Shown here: piece after piece, positions 5,793-13,024 of the stretch
Layout of the letters: the number at the start of each line of letters is the position of its first letter
How positions within the stretch are numbered: the stretch's first letter is position 1
DNA from: Acidobacteriaceae bacterium
GTDB lineage: Bacteria; Acidobacteriota; Terriglobia; Terriglobales; Acidobacteriaceae
DNA length: 13,781 nt
Assembly (NCBI GenBank): GCA_003165095.1
Contig: PLSH01000287.1
Location: 1-13,781, forward strand
Direction of reading: 5' to 3'
The notes under the pieces: generated by a model
What the model was told of the DNA's origin: nothing
Databases searched by the model: none
The model's input: only the letters and a program-made list of their open reading frames with translations
Translations under genes and position numbers: made by a program

Positions 5793-8378
5793 ATGGGACG
5801 GATGGCGTCTGCGTGGAGAGGGAAGATCGGTTTGCCGGCGATTTTTGTTGGCGCGTTTTTTTGCGGGTCGGGATTGGCGGCGCAGGCGCAGGCGGATGAG
5901 GCGTGGCTGCGCTATGCGGAGGTTCATGGGCCCGACCTTCCAATTGCACTTATGCAGGTGCGCGCGCTGGGCAACGGAGTTCTGGAGCAATCCGCCGTTG
6001 ATGAGTTAAAGCATGGAATTCCCGAAATCGCCGGCGCCTGGCGCCCCACAGGCGGAATGGTGCAGGTCATTGAGGTGGTTGCGGGCACAGCGCAGGAAGT
6101 GAGCAAAGCGTATCCAGACCTCGCAGTTCCTCATGAGATTGCGCCTGAGGGATTCTGGCTCGGCGTAAAAACCGGACAAGGGTATTTAACCGGCAAAAAA
6201 GCTGAACAAAAGTATTTAAACTTTGTCATCGTCGGCGGGGATGAGCGCGGAGTTTTATATGGCGCGTTTGATTTTCTGCGCCAGTTGGCTCAGGGCCAGG
6301 AATTTCTTCACCGGAATGTCAACGAGAGCCCGGCGATGGCGATTCGCTGGGTGGATGAGTGGGATGGTCCTACTGGATTTGTGGAGCGGGGGTATGCGGG
6401 GAAGTCGATCTTTTTTGAGGATGGGAAGGTGCGCGAGGATTTGAGCGACGTGAGCGCATACGCGCGACTGCTGGCGTCGGTGGGCATCAACGGCTGCGAC
6501 GTGAACAGCGTGAATGGGGCTGCGCCGTTTTTGACTTCGGAGTGGCTGAAGCAACTGACGAGAATCGCGGATGCGATGCGGCCGTGGGGGGTGCGGATGG
6601 CGATGAGCGTGGATATTGCCAGCCCGCAGAAGATTGGTGGATTGAAGACCTTCGATCCGCTGGACCCGCAGGTGAAGGCGTGGTGGGCGTCGAAGGTGGA
6701 TGAGATTTACACGCTGGTTCCCGACTTCGCCGGATTTACGGTGAAGGCCGATTCAGAGGGCCAGCCGGGTCCGGCGAGTTACGGGCGCAGCCCGGCAGAC
6801 GCGGCCAATGTGCTGGCCGATGCGCTGGCGCCGCATGGAGGCGTGGTGCTTTATCGCGCGTTTGTCTACAACAACCACCTGGACTACGGCGATATGAAGG
6901 CGGATCGCGCGCGGGCGGCATACGACATTTTTCATCCGCTGGACGGGAAGTTTGACGCGAATGTGATTGTGCAGACCAAGGAGGGGCCAATCGATTTTCA
7001 GGCGCAGGAGCCGGTTTCGCCGCTGTTTGCGGGTCTGCGCGAGACCAGCCAGGCAATGGAGCTGCAGATTACGCAGGAGTACCTGGGGCAGCAGCGGCAC
7101 CTGGTTTATCTTGCGCCGATGTGGAAGTGGGTGCTGGATTTCGATTTGAGGGTGGACGGCGGCGCAACGCTGGTGAAAAAGATTATACCGGGGACTGTGT
7201 TTCATCGGCCGCTGGGCGGCATGGTGGGCGTGGCGGATGTGGGGCGCGATGGATGGCTGGGCGCGCCGCTGGCGATGGCGAACCTGTACGCGTTTGGACG
7301 GCTGGCGTGGAATCCCGAGCTCACGGCGGAGGGGATTGCCGAGGAGTGGACGCGGCAAACCATCAGCAACGATCCGTTGGTGGTTGCAACGGTGGACAAG
7401 ATGCTGATGCAGTCGTGGCCGACGTACGTTGACTACACCGGGCCGCTGGGCACGCAGACGCTCACCGACATTACCGGCACGCATTACGGGCCGAACATCG
7501 AAGCCAGCGAGCGCAACGGATGGGGGCAGTGGCACCGCGACGACGCCGAGGGAATCGGGATGAACCGCACGGTGGCGACGGGGACGGGATTCATTGGGCA
7601 GTATCCGCCGGAGGTGGCGAAGATGTACGAGTCGGTGGATACGTGCCCGGATTACTTGCTGCTGTTTTTTCATCACGTGCCGTATACGCACAAGCTGCAC
7701 ACGGGCAAGACGGTGATCCAGTACTTCTACGACAGCCACTACGAGGGTGCGGAAGAGGCGGCGCGGCTGGGCGAGGAGTGGGCCACGCTCAAAGGGAAGA
7801 TTGACCCGAAGCTTTATGAGGACGAGCGCGCGCGGCTTGATTACCAGGCGGGGCACGCGATGGTTTGGCGCGACGCGATTGTGCAGTACTTTCTGAAGGA
7901 AAGCGGGATTCAAGATGCGCAGGGACGCGCGGGGCATTATCCGGGGCGGTTGGAAGCAGAGGATGCGCGGCTGAGCGGGTACACGGTAATGGATGTGCGA
8001 CCGTGGGAGGACGCGTCGGGCGGGAAGGCTGTGACGTGCGCGGAAAAGAGTTGCGCGGCGGAGTGGACTTATGCGGGCGCGGCAGGAAGATTCGATGTTG
8101 CCGCGCAGTATTTCGATTTGCAGGGCGGCGTGGCGCATTTCACGCTGGATGTGAATGGGAGCGCGGTTGCGCAGTGGGCCGCGGATGCGGCGCTGCTTTC
8201 ACGGCGGCCCAATGGCGACAATTCGACGCGCACCACGGCGCGCGGCCCCGATGGACGAGGAATTGACTTGAAGCCGGGCGATGTGTTGCGCGTGGAGGGC
8301 GCGCCGGATGGGAGCGATCCGGCGGCGCTGGATTACGTGGAGATCGAGCCGATTGCGGGTGGGCGCGGAGCGCAATGA
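5793..8378 (+). CDS. aguA: GH67 alpha-glucuronidase, secreted, with C-terminal CBM-like domain
   Basis: This enzyme removes 4-O-methyl-glucuronic acid from glucuronoxylan oligosaccharides. Counting from the ATG at 5793 it has 861 residues. A signal peptide (through about AAQAQA) precedes the GH67 N domain. The catalytic barrel carries KADSEGQPGP with the likely general acid Glu322, then DGKFDANVIVQTKEGPIDFQ and QEPVSPLF with Asp388 and Glu406. These match the carboxylate set known from Cellvibrio and Geobacillus GH67 enzymes. The helical C domain includes GTHYGPNIEASE, FFHHVPYTHKL and a long tail helix. From about residue 719 there is an added beta-rich region beginning GRLEAEDARLSGY and ending with LDYVEIEPIAG. 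This resembles CBM35/CBM6-type carbohydrate-binding modules and makes the protein longer than the usual ~700 residues. A TTG at 5760 is in frame, but the ATG has GGGGTGG just upstream. No other xylanolytic gene is nearby. Its stop is followed by a duplicated junction. Confidence 0.95.
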   Translation: MGRMASAWRGKIGLPAIFVGAFFCGSGLAAQAQADEAWLRYAEVHGPDLPIALMQVRALGNGVLEQSAVDELKHGIPEIAGAWRPTGGMVQVIEVVAGTAQEVSKAYPDLAVPHEIAPEGFWLGVKTGQGYLTGKKAEQKYLNFVIVGGDERGVLYGAFDFLRQLAQGQEFLHRNVNESPAMAIRWVDEWDGPTGFVERGYAGKSIFFEDGKVREDLSDVSAYARLLASVGINGCDVNSVNGAAPFLTSEWLKQLTRIADAMRPWGVRMAMSVDIASPQKIGGLKTFDPLDPQVKAWWASKVDEIYTLVPDFAGFTVKADSEGQPGPASYGRSPADAANVLADALAPHGGVVLYRAFVYNNHLDYGDMKADRARAAYDIFHPLDGKFDANVIVQTKEGPIDFQAQEPVSPLFAGLRETSQAMELQITQEYLGQQRHLVYLAPMWKWVLDFDLRVDGGATLVKKIIPGTVFHRPLGGMVGVADVGRDGWLGAPLAMANLYAFGRLAWNPELTAEGIAEEWTRQTISNDPLVVATVDKMLMQSWPTYVDYTGPLGTQTLTDITGTHYGPNIEASERNGWGQWHRDDAEGIGMNRTVATGTGFIGQYPPEVAKMYESVDTCPDYLLLFFHHVPYTHKLHTGKTVIQYFYDSHYEGAEEAARLGEEWATLKGKIDPKLYEDERARLDYQAGHAMVWRDAIVQYFLKESGIQDAQGRAGHYPGRLEAEDARLSGYTVMDVRPWEDASGGKAVTCAEKSCAAEWTYAGAAGRFDVAAQYFDLQGGVAHFTLDVNGSAVAQWAADAALLSRRPNGDNSTRTTARGPDGRGIDLKPGDVLRVEGAPDGSDPAALDYVEIEPIAGGRGAQ

Positions 8379-8430
8379 GCCGGCGGATCTGGAGCGGGAT
8401 TATTTGCCGTAGACGATGTGCGAAGCGCGG
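8356..8430. repeat. Left copy of a 75-bp direct repeat (GH67/rhodanese junction)
   Basis: This aligns without gaps to 9422-9496 with 66 of 75 matches. The last 39 bp differ at one base only, and 8392-8423 is an exact 32-bp match to 9458-9489. This copy covers the last codons and TGA of the intact alpha-glucuronidase plus an orphan copy of the rhodanese 3' end. Eight of the nine differences are transitions. Confidence 0.9.
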
Positions 8431-8459
8431 GTGCGGGAGCTGCCGACGCGAAACTGTTT
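8400..8459 (-). pseudogene. Orphan fragment of a rhodanese gene 3' end
   Basis: On the minus strand this reads FRVGSSRTRASHIVYGK followed by TAA. The intact rhodanese downstream ends FNLGSYDRASHIVYGK. There is no start or upstream rhodanese domain, so this is a remnant. DNA identity is near-perfect over 8400-8430 and fades beyond it. Confidence 0.5.
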
Positions 8460-8511
8460 CGGGGTGGGGACTCGCTGGACAAGCGGCGTGGGGGGAGCGC
8501 AGAATGCGTTC

Positions 8512-9345
8512 ATGCCCCGCATTTTTGTATTATCTCTTCTTGTAGTTAGTGCGACTCTGCTTGCGGCTCAGCAGCCAGCCACAACGGCGCGTAAGCCCAA
8601 CGAAGCCGGAGTCACGGCCGGCAATCTCCCAAATGACCTCAAAAAGATGGCCGCTGCCATCCGCGGCAGCTACTATCATCCCGACGACCTGTCCAGCCTT
8701 GACTGCGACGTTAACATCGATTGGACAGCATTTTCCAAGGCATTGAAGTTGGACGCGCCGGCAGATCGCATGGCCATGCTTCAAGGCCTGAAAATCAGAT
8801 CTTCGGCGCCTCGAGGAAAGCTTCCGGAGGTCAAGTTTGATTGGACCGCTGGAGTTCCGGACAATTCAGACAAGCTCACCGATGGTCTCAAGAAGATGAT
8901 AGGCGGCTTCTACCAGTTTTACTGGCCCATGATCGCCGCGTCACCGGTCGCGAACGCCAACGATATGAACAGGGTCGAACCTCTGCCGGACGGAACAAAG
9001 AAGATTTACTCATCCGCTCAATCAATCAATATGGTTATGGCCGTCGACAAGGAAAACACTCCGACACATTACGCATTTGATGGCACGGTGATAAAAGGCA
9101 CCATGAATGCCCACTACGTCGCTTCTCCGCATCCGGCGCCTGGCGATCTTCGCCGTGTATCGAGCATGGATGTCAGTGAAGAGACTGGAAATTCCGCAAT
9201 AAATGTAGCGATCACTCTCGATTACCAGGAAGCTGACGGGTTCTATGTCCCCAAGAATGTCTCCTTCAATCTCATTGGCGCATATGCCATAGATTTGCAA
9301 TTCTCCGGCTGTTCCGCAAACAAAGGGGAGGTTGTTCATCAATGA
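8512..9345 (+). CDS. Secreted protein of unknown function on a duplicated-junction islet
   Basis: The 277-residue product starts MPRIFVLSLLVVSATLLAAQQ, a clear signal peptide. The mature protein has a helical segment (NLPNDLKKMAAAIRG), SSLDCDVNIDWTAF, a central FDWTAGVPDNSDKL and QFYWPMIA, and a beta-rich C-terminal half (TLDYQEADGFYVPKNVSFNL) with a lone late Cys. I do not recognise a family with confidence. Secretion to the periplasm or outside is inferred from the signal peptide. The frame is open back to an ATG at 8416, but that 32-residue extension is translated from the repeat and would bury the signal peptide, so 8512 is preferred; the nearest purine-rich site (8490-8497) is rather far. 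Composition differs from the neighbours: 24 of 60 bases are G or C in 9001-9060. The gene lies exactly between two 75-bp direct repeats, which suggests it was inserted between the GH67 and rhodanese genes. Confidence 0.75.
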   Translation: MPRIFVLSLLVVSATLLAAQQPATTARKPNEAGVTAGNLPNDLKKMAAAIRGSYYHPDDLSSLDCDVNIDWTAFSKALKLDAPADRMAMLQGLKIRSSAPRGKLPEVKFDWTAGVPDNSDKLTDGLKKMIGGFYQFYWPMIAASPVANANDMNRVEPLPDGTKKIYSSAQSINMVMAVDKENTPTHYAFDGTVIKGTMNAHYVASPHPAPGDLRRVSSMDVSEETGNSAINVAITLDYQEADGFYVPKNVSFNLIGAYAIDLQFSGCSANKGEVVHQ

Positions 9346-9411
9346 GGTTGTGATCGGCAAGCCCTGAGCAGCCTCCAATCGTCGCGGGAGGGCCGGGGCT
9401 GGCAGCTGTCC

Positions 9412-9444
9412 AGGCCGGTCACGGGTGGACGCGGAGCGCGATGA
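9412..9444 (+). pseudogene. Orphan fragment of the GH67 gene 3' end
   Basis: In frame this reads RPVTGGRGAR then TGA, matching the EPIAGGRGAQ stop of the alpha-glucuronidase at 8349-8378. DNA similarity is clear from 9422 and weak before it. Nothing upstream resembles the rest of the enzyme, so only the tail is present. Confidence 0.45.
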
Positions 9445-9496
9445 ATCGACAGATCGAGAGCGGGATTATTTGCCGTAGACGATGTGCGAGGCGCGG
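9422..9496. repeat. Right copy of the 75-bp direct repeat
   Basis: This is the partner of 8356-8430. It contains a degenerate alpha-glucuronidase tail with its TGA (9442-9444), the same 21-bp spacer, and the last codons of the functional rhodanese gene, whose stop is at 9466-9468. The two copies begin 1066 bp apart. Confidence 0.9.
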
Positions 9497-9831
9497 TCAT
9501 AAGAGCCGAGGTTGAAGGTATTGAGATAGCCGAGCGACTTCAGCTTCTTTTTTGCAATGCTGCTGCGAGCGCCGCTCTGGCAATGGAGCAAGAGCACCTG
9601 GTCTTTGTCTTTGACGCGGCGCGTCACGCTGGTTTCAATTTCGCCGGCGGGGAGATTGACGGCGATGGGCAGATGGCCGGCGACAAATTCGCCGGCGGTG
9701 CGCACGTCAATGACCTGGGCGCCGCTCTTCAGACGGGCCCGGGCGGCCTTGACGGAGATGAGGCCGGCTTGCCTGTACAACAGGAATGCGGCAAGAATTA
9801 CGGCGAAGAGAACGAGGGTGGTCCAACTCAT
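9466..9831 (-). CDS. Membrane-anchored single-domain rhodanese
   Basis: The 121-residue protein has an N-terminal transmembrane helix (about 5-19, TTLVLFAVILAAFLLY) followed by one rhodanese domain. Within that are AQVIDVRTAGEFVAGHLPIA (the usual DVR-x-x-x-E-F-x-x-GHL signature) and an active-site loop HCQSGARS with Cys84 as the persulfide-forming residue. Family knowledge: sulfurtransferases of this type move sulfane sulfur from thiosulfate, cysteine desulfurases or persulfides to acceptors; small membrane-tethered forms are common and mostly uncharacterised. It lies 44 bp downstream of the molybdopterin oxidoreductase on the same strand, so a two-gene operon is likely. Sulfur supply to the molybdenum centre or handling of a sulfur product are possible roles, both inferred. 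No clear Shine-Dalgarno precedes the ATG. The 3' end of this gene is duplicated about 1 kb away. Confidence 0.93.
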   Translation of the reverse strand: MSWTTLVLFAVILAAFLLYRQAGLISVKAARARLKSGAQVIDVRTAGEFVAGHLPIAVNLPAGEIETSVTRRVKDKDQVLLLHCQSGARSSIAKKKLKSLGYLNTFNLGSYDRASHIVYGK

Positions 9832-9875
9832 GGCAACAAGCTTACTGCTAGACCATGCTTGCCGTCAGTAGGCGC

Positions 9876-12044
9876 TCAAATTTTAGTTACTTCGACGAGG
9901 GTGGAATAGAAGGTGGCGCCGGCGCCGATGTCGGTGAGGCGCTCGCTGGTGAGGGCGTTTATGTTGACGCCGCCGGGGTTGAGCTTGGCCCAGTCAAGGC
10001 GCGCGGCCACCACGCCGGCGGGTAGGCTGGGATTGAACAGGGCGGTCAGGTCGATGGAGCCGCGATCGTTGAAGACACGGACGGGATCGCCATCGGCGAG
10101 ATTGCGGGCCTGGGCGTCGGAAGGGTGGATTTCGAGGCGCTGGGTGGTGCGGGACTCCAGCTTGCGGTGGCCGTCGAGGTTGGCGAAGGTCGAGTTCATG
10201 TAGTTGTCGGCTTTGCGGCCGAGCAGTTCGAGCGGATAGCGCTCCGCATCCTTGCCCCAACGGGATTCGGTATTGGCGATAAAGGCCGGGAGCGGATCTG
10301 TGCCTGCTGCGGCGAGGGTTTCAGAATAGAACTCGATTTTGCCGCTTGGCGTGGCGAACGGCCCTGAAGTGTAGGGTTGGAAGGGGTGGGTCTCGGGGTC
10401 GCGATGAAATCCGAGCGGGATGTGGCCCTGGGCCGCAAGATCTTCGAAGGTGATGTGCTCCATGCCGGGGTTGGTGGAGTGGCCGTCTGCGCCAATTGCG
10501 AGGGCCTGACGGATGATTTCTTCGGCGGTGTCGCGGAAGCAGGGCTCAGGGAAACCCATGCGCTGGGCGAGCGCGGAGAAGAGCCAGACGTTGGAGCGGG
10601 ATTGGCCGAGCGGCTCGATGGCCTGCTTTGAAAGCTGGACGAAGTAATGGCCGTATGCGCCCTGAATGTCAGTGTGCTCGAGGAATGTGGTGGCGGGGAG
10701 AATGAAGTCGGCGTAGTCGGTGGTGTCGGTAAAGAAGAGATCGTGGACCACGGTGAAGAGATCGGGACGCGTGAGTCCGCGGACCACGGCGTTGCGGTTG
10801 GGGGCGACCGCGCCGGGGTTGGAGTTGTAGACGAAGAGCGCGTGGACGGGAGGGCCGCCGCTGTTTTCCGGATTGCTTTCCGTGCCTCTTCCCAGCTCAG
10901 TGAGCGCCTGGCCGAGGGTGCTCATGTTCACGATGCGGGCGTGGCGGGCGAGGGGCGAGGCCAGCGCGAGATCGGGGCGCTCGACGGCCTGCTTGTTCCA
11001 CGCAAAAGCGCCGGAGGTTGAGAGCTGGCCGCCTCCGCCGCGGAACTTCCACGCGCCGGTGAGCGCGGGCAGCATGGCGATGGTGCGCGCGGCAGTGCCT
11101 CCGTTTTCAGAGCGCTGCACGCCGTAGTTCATGCGCAGGGCGGCGGGCCTGGTGGTGGCATATTCGCGCGCCAACTGCTCGATTTCAGATGGCGCCAGGC
11201 CGGTCCAGTTCGAAACGCGCTCGGGCGGGTATTCGCGGACCCGCTCGGCCAGGCGATCGAAGCCGTGGGTGAATTCATCGATGTAGGCGCGGTCTTCAAG
11301 GCCTTCGTTAAGGATGACGTGCATCATGCCCAGGGCGAGGGCGGTGTCGGTTCCGGGACGGATGGCGATGTGCCAGTCAGCCAGCGCGGCGGTGCGGGTG
11401 CGGTAGGGGTCGATGACGATGAGGCGCGCGCCATTGCGGCGGGCCTGCTCGATCATGGGCCAGAGATGGACGTTGTTGCCGTGGATGTTCGCGGCCCAGG
11501 CGAGCACCAGTTTGGCGAGGCGGAAATCCTCGGTGGGCGTGCCGTATTTCTTGCCGTATACCAGGTTCCAGGCCTGACCTCCGGCCTCGGAGCAGATGGT
11601 GCGGTCGAGGCGGCTGGCGCCCAGGCGGTGAAAGAAACGGCGGTCCATGGAGCCGAAGCCGAGCACGCCGATGGTGCCGGCGTAGCTGTAGGGCAGGATG
11701 GACTCGGGGCCGTGCAGATCGCTGATTTGCTGGAGGCGCGCGGCAATGGAGTCGAGGGCTTCATCCCAGGAGACGCGCTCGAAGGCCTGGTGCTCGCGGC
11801 CGCGTTCGAGTGCACCCTTGGGCACGCCCTTTTTTCGGCGCAGCGGGTAGAGGATGCGGTCGGGCGAGTAGACGCGGTCGAGGTACTTGGCGACTTTTCC
11901 GCACAGAAAGCCCTGGGTGACGGGCTGCGAGGGGTCGCCCTGGACCTTGACGGCGCGGCCGGTTTCGTCCACCGTGACGAGAACCGCACAGGAATCGGGG
12001 CAGTCGTGGGAGCAGACGGTGTGGACGATGCGGAACGGCCCCAT
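9876..12044 (-). CDS. Cytoplasmic molybdopterin oxidoreductase with one [4Fe-4S] cluster
   Basis: The 722-residue catalytic subunit belongs to the DMSO-reductase superfamily. An N-terminal cluster motif CSHDCPDSC followed by GFLCGK gives Cys11, 15, 19 and 48. Then come RVYSPDRILYPLRR, SWDEALDSIAARL, a segment DRTICSEAGG whose Cys151 falls where the Mo-ligating Cys/SeCys lies in formate dehydrogenase and Nap (my alignment by eye), and NNVHLWPMIEQARRNGARLI with IDPYRT. A guanine-dinucleotide-binding C-terminal domain (about 600-722, LELLGRKADNYMNSTF, NLADGDPVRVFNDRG) closes the protein. There is no Tat signal, so it should be cytoplasmic. No electron-transfer or anchor subunit is adjacent; only a rhodanese follows. 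The substrate cannot be deduced. The frame is open upstream to 12224, but that part overlaps the divergent gene and lacks family similarity. The ATG at 12044 directly precedes the conserved start and has TACAAT six bases before it. Confidence 0.93.
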   Translation of the reverse strand: MGPFRIVHTVCSHDCPDSCAVLVTVDETGRAVKVQGDPSQPVTQGFLCGKVAKYLDRVYSPDRILYPLRRKKGVPKGALERGREHQAFERVSWDEALDSIAARLQQISDLHGPESILPYSYAGTIGVLGFGSMDRRFFHRLGASRLDRTICSEAGGQAWNLVYGKKYGTPTEDFRLAKLVLAWAANIHGNNVHLWPMIEQARRNGARLIVIDPYRTRTAALADWHIAIRPGTDTALALGMMHVILNEGLEDRAYIDEFTHGFDRLAERVREYPPERVSNWTGLAPSEIEQLAREYATTRPAALRMNYGVQRSENGGTAARTIAMLPALTGAWKFRGGGGQLSTSGAFAWNKQAVERPDLALASPLARHARIVNMSTLGQALTELGRGTESNPENSGGPPVHALFVYNSNPGAVAPNRNAVVRGLTRPDLFTVVHDLFFTDTTDYADFILPATTFLEHTDIQGAYGHYFVQLSKQAIEPLGQSRSNVWLFSALAQRMGFPEPCFRDTAEEIIRQALAIGADGHSTNPGMEHITFEDLAAQGHIPLGFHRDPETHPFQPYTSGPFATPSGKIEFYSETLAAAGTDPLPAFIANTESRWGKDAERYPLELLGRKADNYMNSTFANLDGHRKLESRTTQRLEIHPSDAQARNLADGDPVRVFNDRGSIDLTALFNPSLPAGVVAARLDWAKLNPGGVNINALTSERLTDIGAGATFYSTLVEVTKI

Positions 12045-12050
12045 GCGGTC

Positions 12051-12056
12051 ATTGTA
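12051..12056 (-). promoter_or_regulatory. Possible -10 box of a leaderless promoter for the molybdopterin oxidoreductase
   Basis: On the minus strand this reads TACAAT, then GACCGC, then the ATG at 12044. A TANNNT box six bases before the start codon places transcription at or next to the A of ATG. There is no Shine-Dalgarno sequence in the gap, which agrees with a leaderless mRNA. The -35 region is poor. Motif-based inference. Confidence 0.4.
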
Positions 12057-12066
12057 AGCTGAAGGC

Positions 12067-12073
12067 GGAGGTG
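12067..12073 (+). promoter_or_regulatory. Strong ribosome binding site
   Basis: GGAGGTG lies five bases before the ATG at 12079 and fixes the start of the secreted SnoaL/DUF4440-like protein. Confidence 0.75.
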
Positions 12074-12078
12074 GGGAC

Positions 12079-12534
12079 ATGCGGAGAGCACTTCTGGTTT
12101 TGGTATTGATCTGCGCGGGAGCGATGGCGAGCGCGCAGGATGGGGGAGCAGATGGGGCGGCGATTCGCGGGGTGATGAAGGCGCAATCGGACGCGTGGAA
12201 CCGCGGCGATATTCCGGGATTCATGCAGGGGTACGATCATTCGCCGGAGACCGCGTTTCTGGGCGCTACGCTGGGGAAGGGATACGAGAAGATCCTGAAG
12301 CGGTATCAGGCGAACTACTCCACTATGGCGCAGATGGGGACGGTTAGCTTTTTCAATGTAGATGTACGGCTGCTTCCGGACTCGTGCGGGACGGTGGAAT
12401 ACGCGGTGGTGACGGGAAATTATCATCTGGATCGCACGCAAAAGGGCGCGACGGCGAAGGACGACGGGCTTTTCTCGCTGGTGTGGCACAAGGGGCCGCA
12501 GGGATGGAAGATCGTACTGGACCACACCAGTTGA
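12079..12534 (+). CDS. Exported SnoaL/DUF4440-like (NTF2-fold) protein
   Basis: The 151-residue product starts MRRALLVLVLICAGAMASAQ, a signal peptide with probable cleavage after ASA. The mature ~130 residues follow the pattern of NTF2-like DUF4440 proteins: an amphipathic helix AIRGVMKAQSDAWNRGDIPG, FMQGYDHSPETAFLG, KGYEKILKRYQANY, a beta strand VEYAVVTGNYHL, and a terminal SLVWHKGPQGWKIVLDHTS. Family knowledge: this cone-shaped fold covers small enzymes and ligand-binding proteins, and exported DUF4440 members are common with no assigned reaction. It is divergent from the molybdopterin oxidoreductase with only 34 bp between start codons, so the two share or overlap their control region. Fold assignment is likely; function is unknown. 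Confidence 0.78.
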   Translation: MRRALLVLVLICAGAMASAQDGGADGAAIRGVMKAQSDAWNRGDIPGFMQGYDHSPETAFLGATLGKGYEKILKRYQANYSTMAQMGTVSFFNVDVRLLPDSCGTVEYAVVTGNYHLDRTQKGATAKDDGLFSLVWHKGPQGWKIVLDHTS

Positions 12535-12667
12535 GTGAGCCCCAGAGCGGACTGGTGAAGCGCGGGAGCGGCGGGGCCGATTCAGGACAGCATGACCCGA
12601 TGTGAACCCTGGCCTTCAGACTCGCGAGGATTTTTTGAAAGAGACAGCTTCAGGGAAACGAGGCCAC

Positions 12668-13024
12668 ATGAATACTGATTCCGCTATTAGCTGCATTTTT
12701 TGCAAGATCGTTGAAGGACAGATTCCGTCGACGCCGGTTTACCAGGATGCTTTGGCGTACGCCTTTGCGGATTTGAATCCGGCGGCTCCGGTGCATGTGC
12801 TGATTGTGCCCCGGGAGCATGTCGGGTCGCTGGCCGATACGAAGGAGGAGGACCGCGCGCTATTGGGTCATCTGCTTTGGGCGGCGGCAGAGATTGCCCG
12901 CAAGCAGGGGCTCGATGACGGTTACCGGATTGTGGTGAACACCGGGCAAGACGGCGGGCAGACGGTGGACCATCTGCACCTGCATTTGCTTGGCGGGCGG
13001 CCGCTCACCTGGCCTCCCGGGTAG
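12668..13024 (+). CDS. hinT: HinT-type HIT-domain nucleotide hydrolase
   Basis: The 118-residue cytoplasmic protein is of the HinT/PKCI branch of the histidine-triad family. It begins with the family lead-in CIFCKIVEGQIPSTPVYQD, continues with AYAFADLNPAAPVHVLIVPR and YRIVVNTGQDGGQTVDHLHL, and has the H-x-H-x-H triad in DHLHLHLLGGR near the C-terminus. Family knowledge: HinT hydrolyses adenosine 5'-monophosphoramidates and aminoacyl-adenylates as a housekeeping activity. The frame extends upstream to a GTG at 12602, but the ATG at 12668 gives the normal length and has GAGG just upstream. The TAG stop is the start of a 7-bp tandem repeat, and an intrinsic terminator follows about 57 bp downstream. 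Confidence 0.93.
   Translation: MNTDSAISCIFCKIVEGQIPSTPVYQDALAYAFADLNPAAPVHVLIVPREHVGSLADTKEEDRALLGHLLWAAAEIARKQGLDDGYRIVVNTGQDGGQTVDHLHLHLLGGRPLTWPPG

Noticed and set aside
6753..8138. Long minus-strand open frame of 461 codons opposite the GH67 gene
   Set aside because: It is rich in Arg, His, Pro and Leu with no domain, and is explained by the GC-rich third-codon bias of the real gene on the + strand.
8416..8511. N-terminal extension of the secreted protein back to the ATG at 8416
   Set aside because: It is translated from the duplicated junction repeat and would place 32 residues before a clear signal peptide.
11265..12062. Plus-strand open frame of 265 codons opposite the molybdopterin oxidoreductase
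   Set aside because: It is a Gly/Ala/Val-rich shadow of the conserved Fe-S and Mo domains encoded on the other strand.
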